Assembly (NCBI RefSeq): GCF_003634775.1
Contig: NZ_RBXB01000001.1
Span: forward strand, 248,001-312,000
DNA from: Chryseobacterium defluvii
Lineage (GTDB): Bacteria > Bacteroidota > Bacteroidia > Flavobacteriales > Weeksellaceae
Reading direction: 5' to 3'
Length of the DNA stretch: 64,000 bases
Position numbers and translations under genes: made by a program. The notes under the pieces are model-generated. The model did not search any database, was not told the origin of the DNA, and worked only from the letters and a program-made list of their open reading frames with translations. This document shows positions 18,223 to 26,193 of the stretch, one piece after another. Position 1 is the stretch's first letter, and the number at the start of each line of letters is the position of its first letter.

Positions 18223-20502
18223 TTACTCTGCACTTGCTGTTTTGACATCAGTAGTCTTAATGTCGGTTCCCAATCTTTGCAGATAAGCAATCATGGCTAT
18301 GATCTCTCTTTGCTCAAGCGGTACGAATGTACCTCCTTTTGTCATTCTGTCTTTTTCTACCTGATCTTTTACATCTGTAGCTTCAGCATAAATTCTTTTA
18401 ACAATGGCTTTTGACTGATTATCTGCCCATTGATTGGCGGAATCTATCTGTGCTTTTGTATAAGGTACTTCGAAGGCATTTTTCATCAGCTTCATTTTAT
18501 TCACCATTTCAGAACGATCCAGCTTGTTGGTGATCAGCCAAGGGAAACGGGGCATAATGGAACCTGCAGAAGTAATTCTTGGATTGTACATATGTTTAAA
18601 ATGCCATGAATCAGGGTTTCTGCCTCCTTCTCGGTGCAAATCCGGTCCTGTTCTCTTAGATCCCCATAAGAAAGGTCTGTCATACACGAATTCTCCTGCT
18701 TTTGAGTATTGTCCGTTTTTACCTTCAAATCTTACGACTTCATCACGGAAAGGTCTTATCATTTGTGAGTGGCAGGAATTACACCCTTCACGGATATATA
18801 AATCTCTTCCTTCCAGTTCTAGCGGGGTATAAGGCTTTACAGCTGTAATTTGCGGAAGGTTACTTTTTACAGTAAGAGTAGGGATGATCTCTATCACTCC
18901 GCCTATAGCAATGGTTACAAAAGCTAAGATGGAGAGTAACTTTGGGGTTCTTTCCAGCCAAAGATGTATTCCTTCTCCTTCTTTTCTCTGGCTTCCGATA
19001 TTTGCTAAAGCAGGTGCTTCTGCAGGAACTTCTCTTTGGAATGAGCCTGATGTAATGGTTTTATAGACATTGATAGTCATTAAAATTGCTCCTGAAATGT
19101 AGAAAAGCCCTCCTAAGAACCTCATTTTGAAATAAGGAATGATAGCAGTTACTGTATCCAGCCAGTTTTTCCATAATAATGTCCCGTCCGGATTGAATTG
19201 TTTCCACATTAATCCCTGAGTGAACCCTGAAATATACATAGGCACTGCATAGAAAATAATTCCTAATGTACCCAGCCAAAAATGCCAGTTAGCCAATTTT
19301 ACAGACCAAAGTTTGGTTCTCCACATCACTGGAACAAGGTAGTACACAATTCCAAAAGCCATGAATCCGTTCCAGCCAAGCGCACCAATATGAACGTGAC
19401 CAATTACCCAATCTGTGTAATGTCCGATTTTATTTAAAGATTTTGTAGCTAAAAGCGGTCCTTCAAAAGTAGCCATACCATAACAGGTTACTGCTACTAC
19501 GAAGAATTTAAGGATAGGATTTTCTCTTACTTTATCCCAAGCTCCTCTTAGAGTAAGAAGTCCATTTAACATTCCACCCCAGGACGGTGCAATAAGCATA
19601 ATCGAGAACCCTGTTCCCAATGCCTGCGCCCATGCAGGAAGTGCTGTATACTGAAGGTGGTGAGGTCCGGCCCAAAGATAAACGAAGATTAATGACCAGA
19701 AGTGGATAATAGACAGTTTATAAGAGAATACCGGTCTGTCCGCTGCTTTCGGTAAGAAATAATACATCAAACCTAATACTGGGGTAGTCAATACGAATGC
19801 TACTGCATTGTGGCCATACCACCACTGGACAAGGGCATCTTTAACACCGGCGTACATTGAATATGACTTCCAGCCTGTAAAAGATAACGGAACCTCCAAG
19901 TTATTAAAGATATGAAGCATGGCAACAGCAATCCAGGTACCGATAAAGAACCAGATGGCTACATATAAATGTCTTACTCTTCTTTTCGCAATCGTTCCAA
20001 ACATATTGATACCGAATACGATCCAGGAGAAAGCAATCAAAATATCAATCGGCCATTCATGCTCTGCATATTCTTTAGAGGTATTGATTCCCATTAAAAA
20101 AGTAATCACTACACTGATGATCATGATCTGCCATGTCCAGAAATGAAGCCAGGACAACGTATCGCTGTACATTCTTGTTTTCAGTAATCTTTGTAAGCTG
20201 TAATAAGCACCACAAAAGAAGGAATTACATACAAAAGCGAAGATCACGGCACTGGTATGAAGCATTCTTATTCTTCCGAACCCCAAGGCCCCCTGTGTGT
20301 TGATTAATCCCTGGATATTGCCGCTTCTTAAACTCTGAATAGTAGTATCATCAGTTCCGAATAAGAATTCCGGAAGTTCAGGATAGAAAAGCATGAGTGC
20401 GGCTGTGAGTCCTAAAAGAAAACCAATAAGCCCAAATATAACGGTAGCATACAAGAATGCTCTGACAATAGTATTGTCATAATTAAATTTTTGCGTCTCC
20501 AT
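18223..20502 (-). CDS. ccoNO: cbb3-type cytochrome c oxidase, fused CcoN-CcoO subunit
   Basis: A 759-aa fusion. Residues ~1-480 are CcoN, the heme-copper catalytic subunit: about 12 membrane helices, the CuB/heme region 'WWYGHNAVAFVLT', 'GPHHLQYT' and 'HVHIGALGWNG'. Residues ~510-759 are CcoO, a membrane-anchored monoheme cytochrome c with CNSCHSQM near residue 570 and 'YDRPFLWGSKRTGPDL'. The fusion is typical of Bacteroidetes. The enzyme reduces oxygen to water with high affinity and pumps protons under low oxygen. No ccoQ lies between this gene and ccoP, and ccoG/I/S are not in the window. Start is the ATG at 20502. Confidence 0.95.
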   Translation of the reverse strand: METQKFNYDNTIVRAFLYATVIFGLIGFLLGLTAALMLFYPELPEFLFGTDDTTIQSLRSGNIQGLINTQGALGFGRIRMLHTSAVIFAFVCNSFFCGAYYSLQRLLKTRMYSDTLSWLHFWTWQIMIISVVITFLMGINTSKEYAEHEWPIDILIAFSWIVFGINMFGTIAKRRVRHLYVAIWFFIGTWIAVAMLHIFNNLEVPLSFTGWKSYSMYAGVKDALVQWWYGHNAVAFVLTTPVLGLMYYFLPKAADRPVFSYKLSIIHFWSLIFVYLWAGPHHLQYTALPAWAQALGTGFSIMLIAPSWGGMLNGLLTLRGAWDKVRENPILKFFVVAVTCYGMATFEGPLLATKSLNKIGHYTDWVIGHVHIGALGWNGFMAFGIVYYLVPVMWRTKLWSVKLANWHFWLGTLGIIFYAVPMYISGFTQGLMWKQFNPDGTLLWKNWLDTVTAIIPYFKMRFLGGLFYISGAILMTINVYKTITSGSFQREVPAEAPALANIGSQRKEGEGIHLWLERTPKLLSILAFVTIAIGGVIEIIPTLTVKSNLPQITAVKPYTPLELEGRDLYIREGCNSCHSQMIRPFRDEVVRFEGKNGQYSKAGEFVYDRPFLWGSKRTGPDLHREGGRNPDSWHFKHMYNPRITSAGSIMPRFPWLITNKLDRSEMVNKMKLMKNAFEVPYTKAQIDSANQWADNQSKAIVKRIYAEATDVKDQVEKDRMTKGGTFVPLEQREIIAMIAYLQRLGTDIKTTDVKTASAE

Positions 20503-20607
20503 AATTCCAATGTGTTGTCCAGAGATGATATTTATCCTTTATAGCTTCGTTTTTTTAGCCGGATTTTATTAGAGAAATAAATATCATGTAAGTGTATAAT
20601 GTTATGC

Positions 20608-20628
20608 CAAAGGTATTTATTAACTTTG
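20608..20628. promoter_or_regulatory. Divergent promoter boxes between ccoNO and the XRE gene
   Basis: Two perfect TAnnTTTG boxes lie back to back: TACCTTTG on the minus strand (20615-20608), toward ccoNO, and TAACTTTG on the plus strand (20621-20628), toward the small HTH gene. Only 5 bp separate them, so the promoters should interfere or be co-regulated. No clear FNR-type palindrome was found. Confidence 0.45.
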
Positions 20629-20684
20629 TTAGAGGCTAGTAGATATCCTTCTAAACTATACCGAAAACTACTAAAACAAATACT

Positions 20685-20993
20685 ATGAAAATATGCAGTC
20701 AAAACATTAGAAAAATCCGGAGAAGCAAGGACTTTACCCAAGAATATATGGCCTTCGAGATGGGAATTTCCCAGAAGGCTTATTCGGATATTGAAAATTC
20801 CAAGGTGAAAATCAACCTCGAGATCCTGACAAAAATCTCAGATATTCTTGACATTAAACCTTCGGAAATATGCAGCATTTCCCATAAATGCTCGGATGAT
20901 TATGAAGATAAATATCATGAGCTGCTCAATTATATAAAGCAAAATAATATTCCGGTTCCTGATGAATATTTAAAAGAGAATAAAATGAAATAG
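20685..20993 (+). CDS. Small XRE-family HTH transcriptional regulator
   Basis: A 102-aa protein with a Cro/C1-type helix-turn-helix at residues ~6-60 ('FTQEYMAFEMGISQKAYSDI', then 'ENSKVKINLEILTKISDIL'). The short C-terminal part ends 'NNIPVPDEYLKENKMK' and contains two Cys and several acidic residues. It is transcribed away from ccoNO from a promoter that abuts the oxidase promoter, so control of the oxidase genes or of itself is possible but unproven. A strong hairpin terminator lies ~80 nt downstream. Confidence 0.8.
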   Translation: MKICSQNIRKIRRSKDFTQEYMAFEMGISQKAYSDIENSKVKINLEILTKISDILDIKPSEICSISHKCSDDYEDKYHELLNYIKQNNIPVPDEYLKENKMK

Positions 20994-21074
20994 CGTATCG
21001 CAATAATTTTTGTCCAGGTTGTATTTTTATTCAATTCAAATGAAAATAAATAAAAGTATAAAATAGGTTTAACT

Positions 21075-21110
21075 AAAAGGAGTATTGGAATACAATACTC
21101 CTTTTAATTT
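21075..21110 (+). terminator. Hairpin terminator after the XRE gene
   Basis: A 12-bp perfect stem (AAAAGGAGTATT at 21075-21086 with its complement at 21094-21105) and a 7-nt loop, followed by a T-rich run. It is nearly symmetric and could act in both directions. Confidence 0.8.
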
Positions 21111-21420
21111 ATTGAAAATCATCCTATAAATTGTAGATAAACAAAAGTAGAATTTTACTGCTTTTTGTTTTTTTTAGATATGTTATTTAAAAAATAAAAT
21201 AATATTAATTTATTGTTATTAATTGATTAATATATTTTTTAATTATGTTTAAAATGTTTAATTTAGTGCCATATTTAATAACAATTCTAAAATGGAGAAT
21301 TTAATAAATTATTTGCTATGCTATATTTTGAAAATCATTTACATAGAATAGGATTTATTATTTCATTTCAAGCTGTTTTCAAGAATAATTTCTTCCAATA
21401 TTTAAAATAATCTTATTTTC
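21111..21420. other. AT-rich intergenic region with no gene seen
   Basis: About 310 bp of very AT-rich DNA before the secreted C1q-like gene. I see no ORF with protein-like composition, no perfect TAnnTTTG box and no strong hairpin; it presumably holds that gene's promoter. Confidence 0.6.
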
Positions 21421-22350
21421 ATGAAAAAAAAAGTACTTTTTAGTGCCTTATTGGCTTTTATTAATTGTGCCGTAATGTATGGCCAAACTGGTAATGTGGG
21501 AATCAACACAGTGACTCCGGGGAGTAATCTAACAGTAAATGGTTCCTTTGCGGCAACTTATCGAACTGTATCCACGAGTGGAGCTGTAGGTTCAAATGAC
21601 TATTATTTAGCTTATGATGGCGGTACCAACGGAACATTAACTTTACCGGCTGCAATAAGCGGTACGGGTAATTTTTTAGGACGTACTTATCATTTCAAAA
21701 ACACAGGGACAGCTACGCTTTCCATAGCAGCTAGTGGAGCAGAGTTGATTGATAACCAAAGTGGAGCTGGAGTGTCATCTATTAATATACCACCAGGTTA
21801 TTATGCTTTCTTTATAAATAAGGGTGGAACTACCGGAACAACATGGGAGCTTATTTTATTATCGAGCTCAAACAGTGTGCCTGCAGCGGCTTCTACTTAT
21901 CCCTTTTCTACGGTTGCAACGACTACCCGACAGACACTTCCTGCTACGCCAGGGGCATCTTATGTGGTGACAGAAATTAATTATCCTGAAGGGACGGTAA
22001 TCAATACAGGAAATGTTTTAAATACTGCAAATGGAAGATTCACGGCTCCTACAAATGGCTACTATATGTTTTATGGCTCCACTCAGTTTGATAATGGGGC
22101 TATTTCAGGAAATCCGACTTTTGGCTTTACGGTTTTGTATCTTGTAAAGAATTTCAGTACTAACCCGAATAATGTTTTAGTTCAGTCTTACCAGCCTAAT
22201 CCGGGGTCTCTTGTTGGAACGAATGTTTCCTGTGTTACTTACCTGAATGCAGGGGAAACGGTAAGTATGGCTGCGGTTGCTTCCGTTGCGAGCGGAAGCG
22301 TTTTTCAGGTGGTCGTAAGCTCATTATATGGATATAAAATAGCAAATTAA
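21421..22350 (+). CDS. Secreted protein with C1q-like C-terminal domain
   Basis: A 309-aa exported protein. The signal peptide ends about 'AVMYGQ', followed by 'GNVGINTVTPGSNLTVNGS', a start typical of many Flavobacteriia surface proteins. The middle (~50-150) is rich in Gly, Thr and Ser. The last ~130 residues resemble a C1q/TNF-like jelly roll: 'NGRFTAPTNGYYMFYGSTQF' and a final strand 'VVSSLYGYKIAN'. No T9SS sorting domain is seen. Function unknown; adhesion or binding is a guess. It is the last chromosomal gene before the integrative element. Confidence 0.65.
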   Translation: MKKKVLFSALLAFINCAVMYGQTGNVGINTVTPGSNLTVNGSFAATYRTVSTSGAVGSNDYYLAYDGGTNGTLTLPAAISGTGNFLGRTYHFKNTGTATLSIAASGAELIDNQSGAGVSSINIPPGYYAFFINKGGTTGTTWELILLSSSNSVPAAASTYPFSTVATTTRQTLPATPGASYVVTEINYPEGTVINTGNVLNTANGRFTAPTNGYYMFYGSTQFDNGAISGNPTFGFTVLYLVKNFSTNPNNVLVQSYQPNPGSLVGTNVSCVTYLNAGETVSMAAVASVASGSVFQVVVSSLYGYKIAN

Positions 22351-22379
22351 TATACGTATTGATCAATGGAAAATATTCA

Positions 22380-22411
22380 CAGCTCCGACATTAGTTGGAG
22401 CTGTTTTTTGT
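22380..22411 (+). terminator. Terminator after the C1q-like gene
   Basis: Stem CAGCTCC/GGAGCTG (22380-22403) followed by TTTTTTG, about 30 nt past the stop. Confidence 0.85.
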
Positions 22412-22421
22412 TGGTCAGAAA

Positions 22422-22450
22422 TAAAAAAGCCATCCTAAAAATAGGATGGC
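22422..22450 (-). terminator. Terminator abutting the left attachment site
   Basis: A 9-bp stem GCCATCCTA-aaaa-TAGGATGGC (22429-22450) is flanked by six A on the plus strand, i.e. a T run on the minus strand. It reads as a minus-strand terminator placed right after the tRNA-like core at 22451, which fits an original tRNA-terminator arrangement. Confidence 0.7.
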
Positions 22451-22467
22451 TTGTAGACCCACAGGGA
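22451..22467 (-). other. Left attachment core (att) of the first integrative element
   Basis: TTGTAGACCCACAGGGA occurs here and again at 46182-46198. On the minus strand it reads like the 3' end of a tRNA (end of T-arm, then acceptor strand GGTCTAC and A), directly followed by a hairpin terminator. Each copy lies just outside a tyrosine-recombinase gene. The complete tRNA is not in the window. That the repeat is an integration core is inferred from the exact match and position. Confidence 0.65.
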
Positions 22468-22613
22468 CTGTAAATATTTAATTAACTGAAATGTATTTTA
22501 CTTTTGTTTATTTTTAAAATTTTTAAATTATTGATTATAAGTATTTTAATTAATTTAAAAACTATATTGTAATTAAATAGATTAAGATTGATTTAAAATA
22601 AATTGGATTAATA

Positions 22614-22631
22614 TTGACTAGAAATTGACTA
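22614..22631 (+). repeat. Left pair of candidate integrase arm sites
   Basis: Two direct copies of TTGACTA start at 22614 and 22625, 11 bp apart. The same pair with the same spacing occurs near the right end (46121 and 46132). The first copy also supplies the -33 TTG of the integrase promoter. Confidence 0.5.
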
Positions 22632-22637
22632 AATGAA

Positions 22638-22645
22638 TATATTTG
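22638..22645 (+). promoter_or_regulatory. -7 box of the integrase promoter
   Basis: TATATTTG is a perfect Bacteroidetes -7 box with TTG 21 bp upstream (22614-22616). It places the transcript start downstream of the TTG codon at 22643 and so supports the ATG at 22670 as start. Confidence 0.55.
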
Positions 22646-22669
22646 TATTGTTCAAACTTTAACAATAAA

Positions 22670-23995
22670 ATGGCTACCGTAAAATTCATAATTCAGTCAA
22701 AGAAACCAAATTCAGTAATTTATGCAAGATTTTCCGTTGGAGTAAATCAGGTATTTAAACGTAAAACCCGCGAAACAGTCAATCCTGAAAACTGGAATTC
22801 TAAAAAAGGTTCAATTATTCAAAGGACAGCATTAAATAAGGATAACTTACAAAAGCAAAACGAACTTATTAGCACTTTAAATAAACTGGAAACATTCATA
22901 TTAGAACAGTACAGGAAAAGAACCGATACCGAAATTATTAACGGCGAATGGCTAGAAGAAATTATTACTGCTTATTATTCCGGAGGTCGTAAATTTGAGC
23001 AGTTGGATTTTATTGAAAATTATTTGGAGCATTATAAAACGGAAATTTTGCCTTTTAGAAAATATAAAGGAAAACCGATCACACAAAGAACCAAACAAAA
23101 GCACCTCACGATTATAGAAAAATTCCAGGATTTTTTAAAAACAGAAAAAAAGAGATTAAAAGTTTCGGATTATAATATTGCTGTTGGTAACAGATTTGTT
23201 ACTTTTTTGCGAGGACAGTATTTAAACGATAATACCGTAGGGAAATATTTAAAGTATACTAAAACCATTTTTAAAGATGCTAAGCTCGAAAATATTCAAG
23301 TCAATGAGCAATTAAATGAAATTAAGGGATTTACAACTGAAACACCGACTCCTTACCTTAAAATTGAGGAACTGAAAAGAATACAGAAATTACTAATTGT
23401 AAATGAAAGGCTTGAACAAACAAGGGACTGGCTGATTATCGGTTGTTACACCGGACAAAGAGCCTCAGATCTTTTTAGAATGACACCAGAAAAAATAATT
23501 AATATCAACGGAAAAGAATTTATTAATTTAAGCCAAAAGAAAACAAAAAATCCTGTTTTAGTTCCAATTCATGACGAAGTAAAGAAAATTCTTGATAAAA
23601 GAAAAGGGAGTTTTCCCCCACAGTATTCAACTAATTTAGAAAGTTCAAAAACTATTTTTAATGAGAATCTGAAAAAAATCTGTAAACTAGCGGGGATTGA
23701 TCGTCAAGAATATGGAAGGGTTTATGATGAAGTTAACAAACATTATGTATTTGGAAACTTTCCAATGCATGATTTAGTTTCATCCCATATCTGTAGAAGA
23801 ACATTTGCAACAATGTATTATTCTAAAATTCCTACTGCTATTATTATGAGTGTAACAGGACATAAAACCGAAACCGAATTTTTAGGTTATATAGGTATTG
23901 ATAATAATACGCTTTCTGAGCAGATGTATTCTTACTGGGAGAAATTAGATAGTAAGCAGGATAAAAACGATTTACAGATTAAGAATGTGAATTAA
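22670..23995 (+). CDS. Tyrosine recombinase / integrase of the first element
   Basis: A 441-aa site-specific recombinase. The N-terminal arm-binding region ('ATVKFIIQSKKPNSVIYARF') is of the kind found in Bacteroidetes integrative elements. A SAM-like core-binding domain lies at ~110-210. The catalytic domain has Arg in 'CYTGQRASDLF' (~264), Lys in 'SQKKTKNP', His-x-x-Arg in 'SSHICRRTFATMY' (~376), His in 'VTGHKT', and the nucleophile Tyr probably in 'EFLGYIGI' (~406). It should integrate and excise the 22451-46198 element. The ATG at 22670 is preferred over TTG at 22643 because the -7 box overlaps the latter. Confidence 0.92.
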   Translation: MATVKFIIQSKKPNSVIYARFSVGVNQVFKRKTRETVNPENWNSKKGSIIQRTALNKDNLQKQNELISTLNKLETFILEQYRKRTDTEIINGEWLEEIITAYYSGGRKFEQLDFIENYLEHYKTEILPFRKYKGKPITQRTKQKHLTIIEKFQDFLKTEKKRLKVSDYNIAVGNRFVTFLRGQYLNDNTVGKYLKYTKTIFKDAKLENIQVNEQLNEIKGFTTETPTPYLKIEELKRIQKLLIVNERLEQTRDWLIIGCYTGQRASDLFRMTPEKIININGKEFINLSQKKTKNPVLVPIHDEVKKILDKRKGSFPPQYSTNLESSKTIFNENLKKICKLAGIDRQEYGRVYDEVNKHYVFGNFPMHDLVSSHICRRTFATMYYSKIPTAIIMSVTGHKTETEFLGYIGIDNNTLSEQMYSYWEKLDSKQDKNDLQIKNVN

Positions 23996-24262
23996 TTAAA
24001 ATTTTGATTTTTTTCTTCTGTATTACTGTAATTCGTTTTGCGGTAATATTTTTTTTCTTTTAATTTTCTTAATAATTTAGGTTATTTAATAGCTTAAAAT
24101 AAATTTCAACCGAATATCTCCCTATCTGCTCACACGTAAGAAATACCAGAGATTTGTTTCTTAAACATTTTTATTTCTATTATCAGTGAATAGAATTTTA
24201 AAAATATTTATATCTTCGTAATTAAGATTTTAACGGAAAAATATAAAGCATTAGCTTTTTCT
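23996..24262. other. Non-coding region downstream of the integrase
   Basis: AT-rich, with no credible ORF. It contains a 19-bp sequence, CTTAATAATTTAGGTTATT, at about 24068, repeated at about 38193 inside the same element. Confidence 0.5.
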
Positions 24263-24369
24263 TGCCTTGGTAAACTGGTAATTTATAAAAGAAACAAGAA
24301 TAGCGATGCTCACGTCTGGCGTGGGCTTTTCTCTATTTGTTTCTAAGGTATACCAGTACCTCCAAGGCA
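24263..24369 (+). ncRNA. Long nested-hairpin element ahead of the Rhs operon
   Basis: Four nested helices form one ~107-nt stem: TGCCTTGG (24263-24270) with CCAAGGCA (24362-24369); ACTGGTA (24274-24280) with TACCAGT (24351-24357); an 11-bp helix 24291-24303 with 24333-24343 containing a 2-nt bulge; and GCTCACG (24308-24314) with CGTGGGC (24320-24326) closing a 5-nt loop. It could be a structured RNA, a folded single-strand DNA recombination site or a relic end of a mobile sequence. Strand and nature are not known. Confidence 0.5.
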
Positions 24370-24444
24370 GTAGGATTAGTTCCACGCTTTCTTATTTTCT
24401 AAATCACTGCAACCAATTGAATAAAATGTATCTAAAATATAATA

Positions 24445-24478
24445 CGACATAGTTTGTCGCTATGGAGATATAGCTTTG
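24445..24478 (+). promoter_or_regulatory. Palindrome-controlled promoter of the T9SS/Rhs operon
   Basis: The palindrome CGACA-N5-TGTCG (24445-24459) is followed 11 nt later by a perfect -7 box TAGCTTTG (24471-24478). There is no TTTG -33 box at ~19 bp; the palindrome occupies that place, as an activator site would. The same palindrome at the same distance from a -7-like box occurs at 34064-34097. Confidence 0.5.
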
Positions 24479-24565
24479 CAATAGATAAACAAAAATATGA
24501 ATTATGAATAAACTATTTCTATCAGGTTGAAAAGTTGATAATAAATTATTCTTTTCAAAATATGG

Positions 24566-24589
24566 GGTTTTTACGGATTGCGAAAAACC
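24566..24589 (+). promoter_or_regulatory. 5'-leader hairpin upstream of the T9SS gene
   Basis: GGTTTTT (24566-24572) pairs with AAAAACC (24583-24589) around a 10-nt loop, 40 nt before the ATG at 24630. No T run follows, so a leader structure is more likely than a terminator. Confidence 0.35.
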
Positions 24590-24629
24590 ACCAAATAAAA
24601 TAAGTTAGCAACTTTAATAAAATAAAAAC

Positions 24630-26186
24630 ATGAAAAAAAATTACAAAGGCGCACTCTTCCTGTGCGCATTCCTGAGTACATTTGCTTATTCTCAGGAAGT
24701 AGTCTGGCAGAAAGACATTAAATCCAATACCCAGGATTTTCTTTCACAAGTAACCACTACTATTGACGGACAGTATCTCATCACAGGAAGCTCTATTCAG
24801 GCATCAAAACAAACAGAAAGCAAACAAAACAATGGCTATGACTTTCATTTAGTCAAACTTGATCAACAAGGGAATGAAGTCTGGGAAAAATACTTCTCAG
24901 GACAGAACCATGATTTTTTATCTGCAACGGTGAATACTCAGGAAGGAGGCTTTCTTCTGGCTGGAACTTCATTTTCAGGAAAATCTTTGGATAAGAAAGA
25001 AGATTCCAAGGGAGGCTCAGATTTATGGCTTATTAAAATCAATGAATTCGGGGAAGAGCAGTGGCAGAAAACATTAGGCACAGCTTCCGATGAAGAAGCC
25101 AGAACTGTGATTCAAACCACAGACCTAGGCTATTTTGTGGCAGGAAATGTTCAGAACTCAGCTAAAGGATTTGGTTCTAAAGATATATGGATCATAAGAC
25201 TCGATAAAACAGGAAAACAGACTTCAGAACTGATCTTAGGAGGAAAAGGACTCGATGAAGTGGAGAAAATGATTCCGACCAAAGATGGAGGTGCATTATT
25301 AGGAATCTATTCCAGAAGCACTACCGGAGGATCAAAGAAAACTGAAAACTTTGGTGAAGGGGATTACTGGATCATCAAACTTTCCAAAGACGGAAAAGTA
25401 GAATGGGAAAAGAACTATGGTGGAAAAGCTGATGATCATTTGAGAACCCTTGCTTTAACTTCTACAGGATGTTTGATTGGTGGAGAATCAAGATCAGAAA
25501 GATCAGGAAACAAAACCTCTGGAATAGAAGAAGGAACCGATTTATGGCTGATTTCCTTAAATGAAAGAGGAGAAGAACAATGGCAGAAATCATACAACTT
25601 TAAGAACAGGGATGTACTTATGGGAATGAGTGTGATTAATCATCTCTCAACTGACAACTCTACCCTGTCAACTAAAGGAATCTTATTGGGTGGTTATACT
25701 CAGGCAGAAGGAAGAATAGAAAGTGATGATGAAACCTTCTGGATGCTGTATCTGAATCAGGAAGGAAAAGAAGAATGGAGAAAACATGTGAAAGGAGAAT
25801 CCAGGAAGAAGGAAGAAAGACTTTCAGATATTAAGCTTAACAGAGATGGCTCTATCATCTTGGCAGGAACCAGCGCAGAGGAATTAGGAAAAGAGAACTG
25901 GAAGATCGTGAAACTGGGAGACGGACAGATCGATCAACTAATAGAAAAACAGGACATCAGAGTCTATCCGAATCCTGTATCGGATTACACCTATGTAGAA
26001 ATCGGCTATGAGTTTAAGGAAGCGGATATTTTGCTATATGATATGAGTGGGAAGCTTCTGCAACAAACCAAGACGAAAAATAAAGTAACCAAGATCAATA
26101 CTCAGCCTCTGGTTCAGGGAGCTTACCTTGTGACTATTAAAACAGATATCAACAAAAACGCAAGTGCGAAAATCATTAAGAAATAA
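24630..26186 (+). CDS. T9SS-exported beta-propeller-like protein
   Basis: A 518-aa secreted protein. A signal peptide ends about 'TFAYSQ'. Residues ~25-430 hold repeated blades of the type 'DLWLIKINEFGEEQWQKTLG', with 'GGFLLAGTS'-like strands, suggesting a propeller. The C-terminal ~80 residues are a type A sorting domain ('IRVYPNPVSDYTYVEIGYEF', 'LLYDMSGKLLQQ', 'GAYLVTI'), the signal for the type IX secretion system that exports to the cell surface. It heads a tight operon with two Rhs-like genes (7-nt and 5-nt gaps), so it may help display or anchor the Rhs toxin; that is inference from context. Confidence 0.8.
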   Translation: MKKNYKGALFLCAFLSTFAYSQEVVWQKDIKSNTQDFLSQVTTTIDGQYLITGSSIQASKQTESKQNNGYDFHLVKLDQQGNEVWEKYFSGQNHDFLSATVNTQEGGFLLAGTSFSGKSLDKKEDSKGGSDLWLIKINEFGEEQWQKTLGTASDEEARTVIQTTDLGYFVAGNVQNSAKGFGSKDIWIIRLDKTGKQTSELILGGKGLDEVEKMIPTKDGGALLGIYSRSTTGGSKKTENFGEGDYWIIKLSKDGKVEWEKNYGGKADDHLRTLALTSTGCLIGGESRSERSGNKTSGIEEGTDLWLISLNERGEEQWQKSYNFKNRDVLMGMSVINHLSTDNSTLSTKGILLGGYTQAEGRIESDDETFWMLYLNQEGKEEWRKHVKGESRKKEERLSDIKLNRDGSIILAGTSAEELGKENWKIVKLGDGQIDQLIEKQDIRVYPNPVSDYTYVEIGYEFKEADILLYDMSGKLLQQTKTKNKVTKINTQPLVQGAYLVTIKTDINKNASAKIIKK

Positions 26187-26193
26187 ATACAAA

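Noticed and set aside
20503-20684. FNR-type operator for the oxidase genes
   Set aside because: No TTGAT-N4-ATCAA-like palindrome could be found; only -7 boxes are visible.
20532-20741. 69-codon minus-strand ORF upstream of ccoNO, considered as ccoS or ccoQ
   Set aside because: No membrane helix or metal motif, and it overlaps both divergent promoter boxes and the start of the XRE gene.
22451-22525. Intact tRNA gene at the left attachment site
   Set aside because: Only the 3'-end-like 17 bp is present; the following bases are AT-rich and cannot form the T-loop or other arms.
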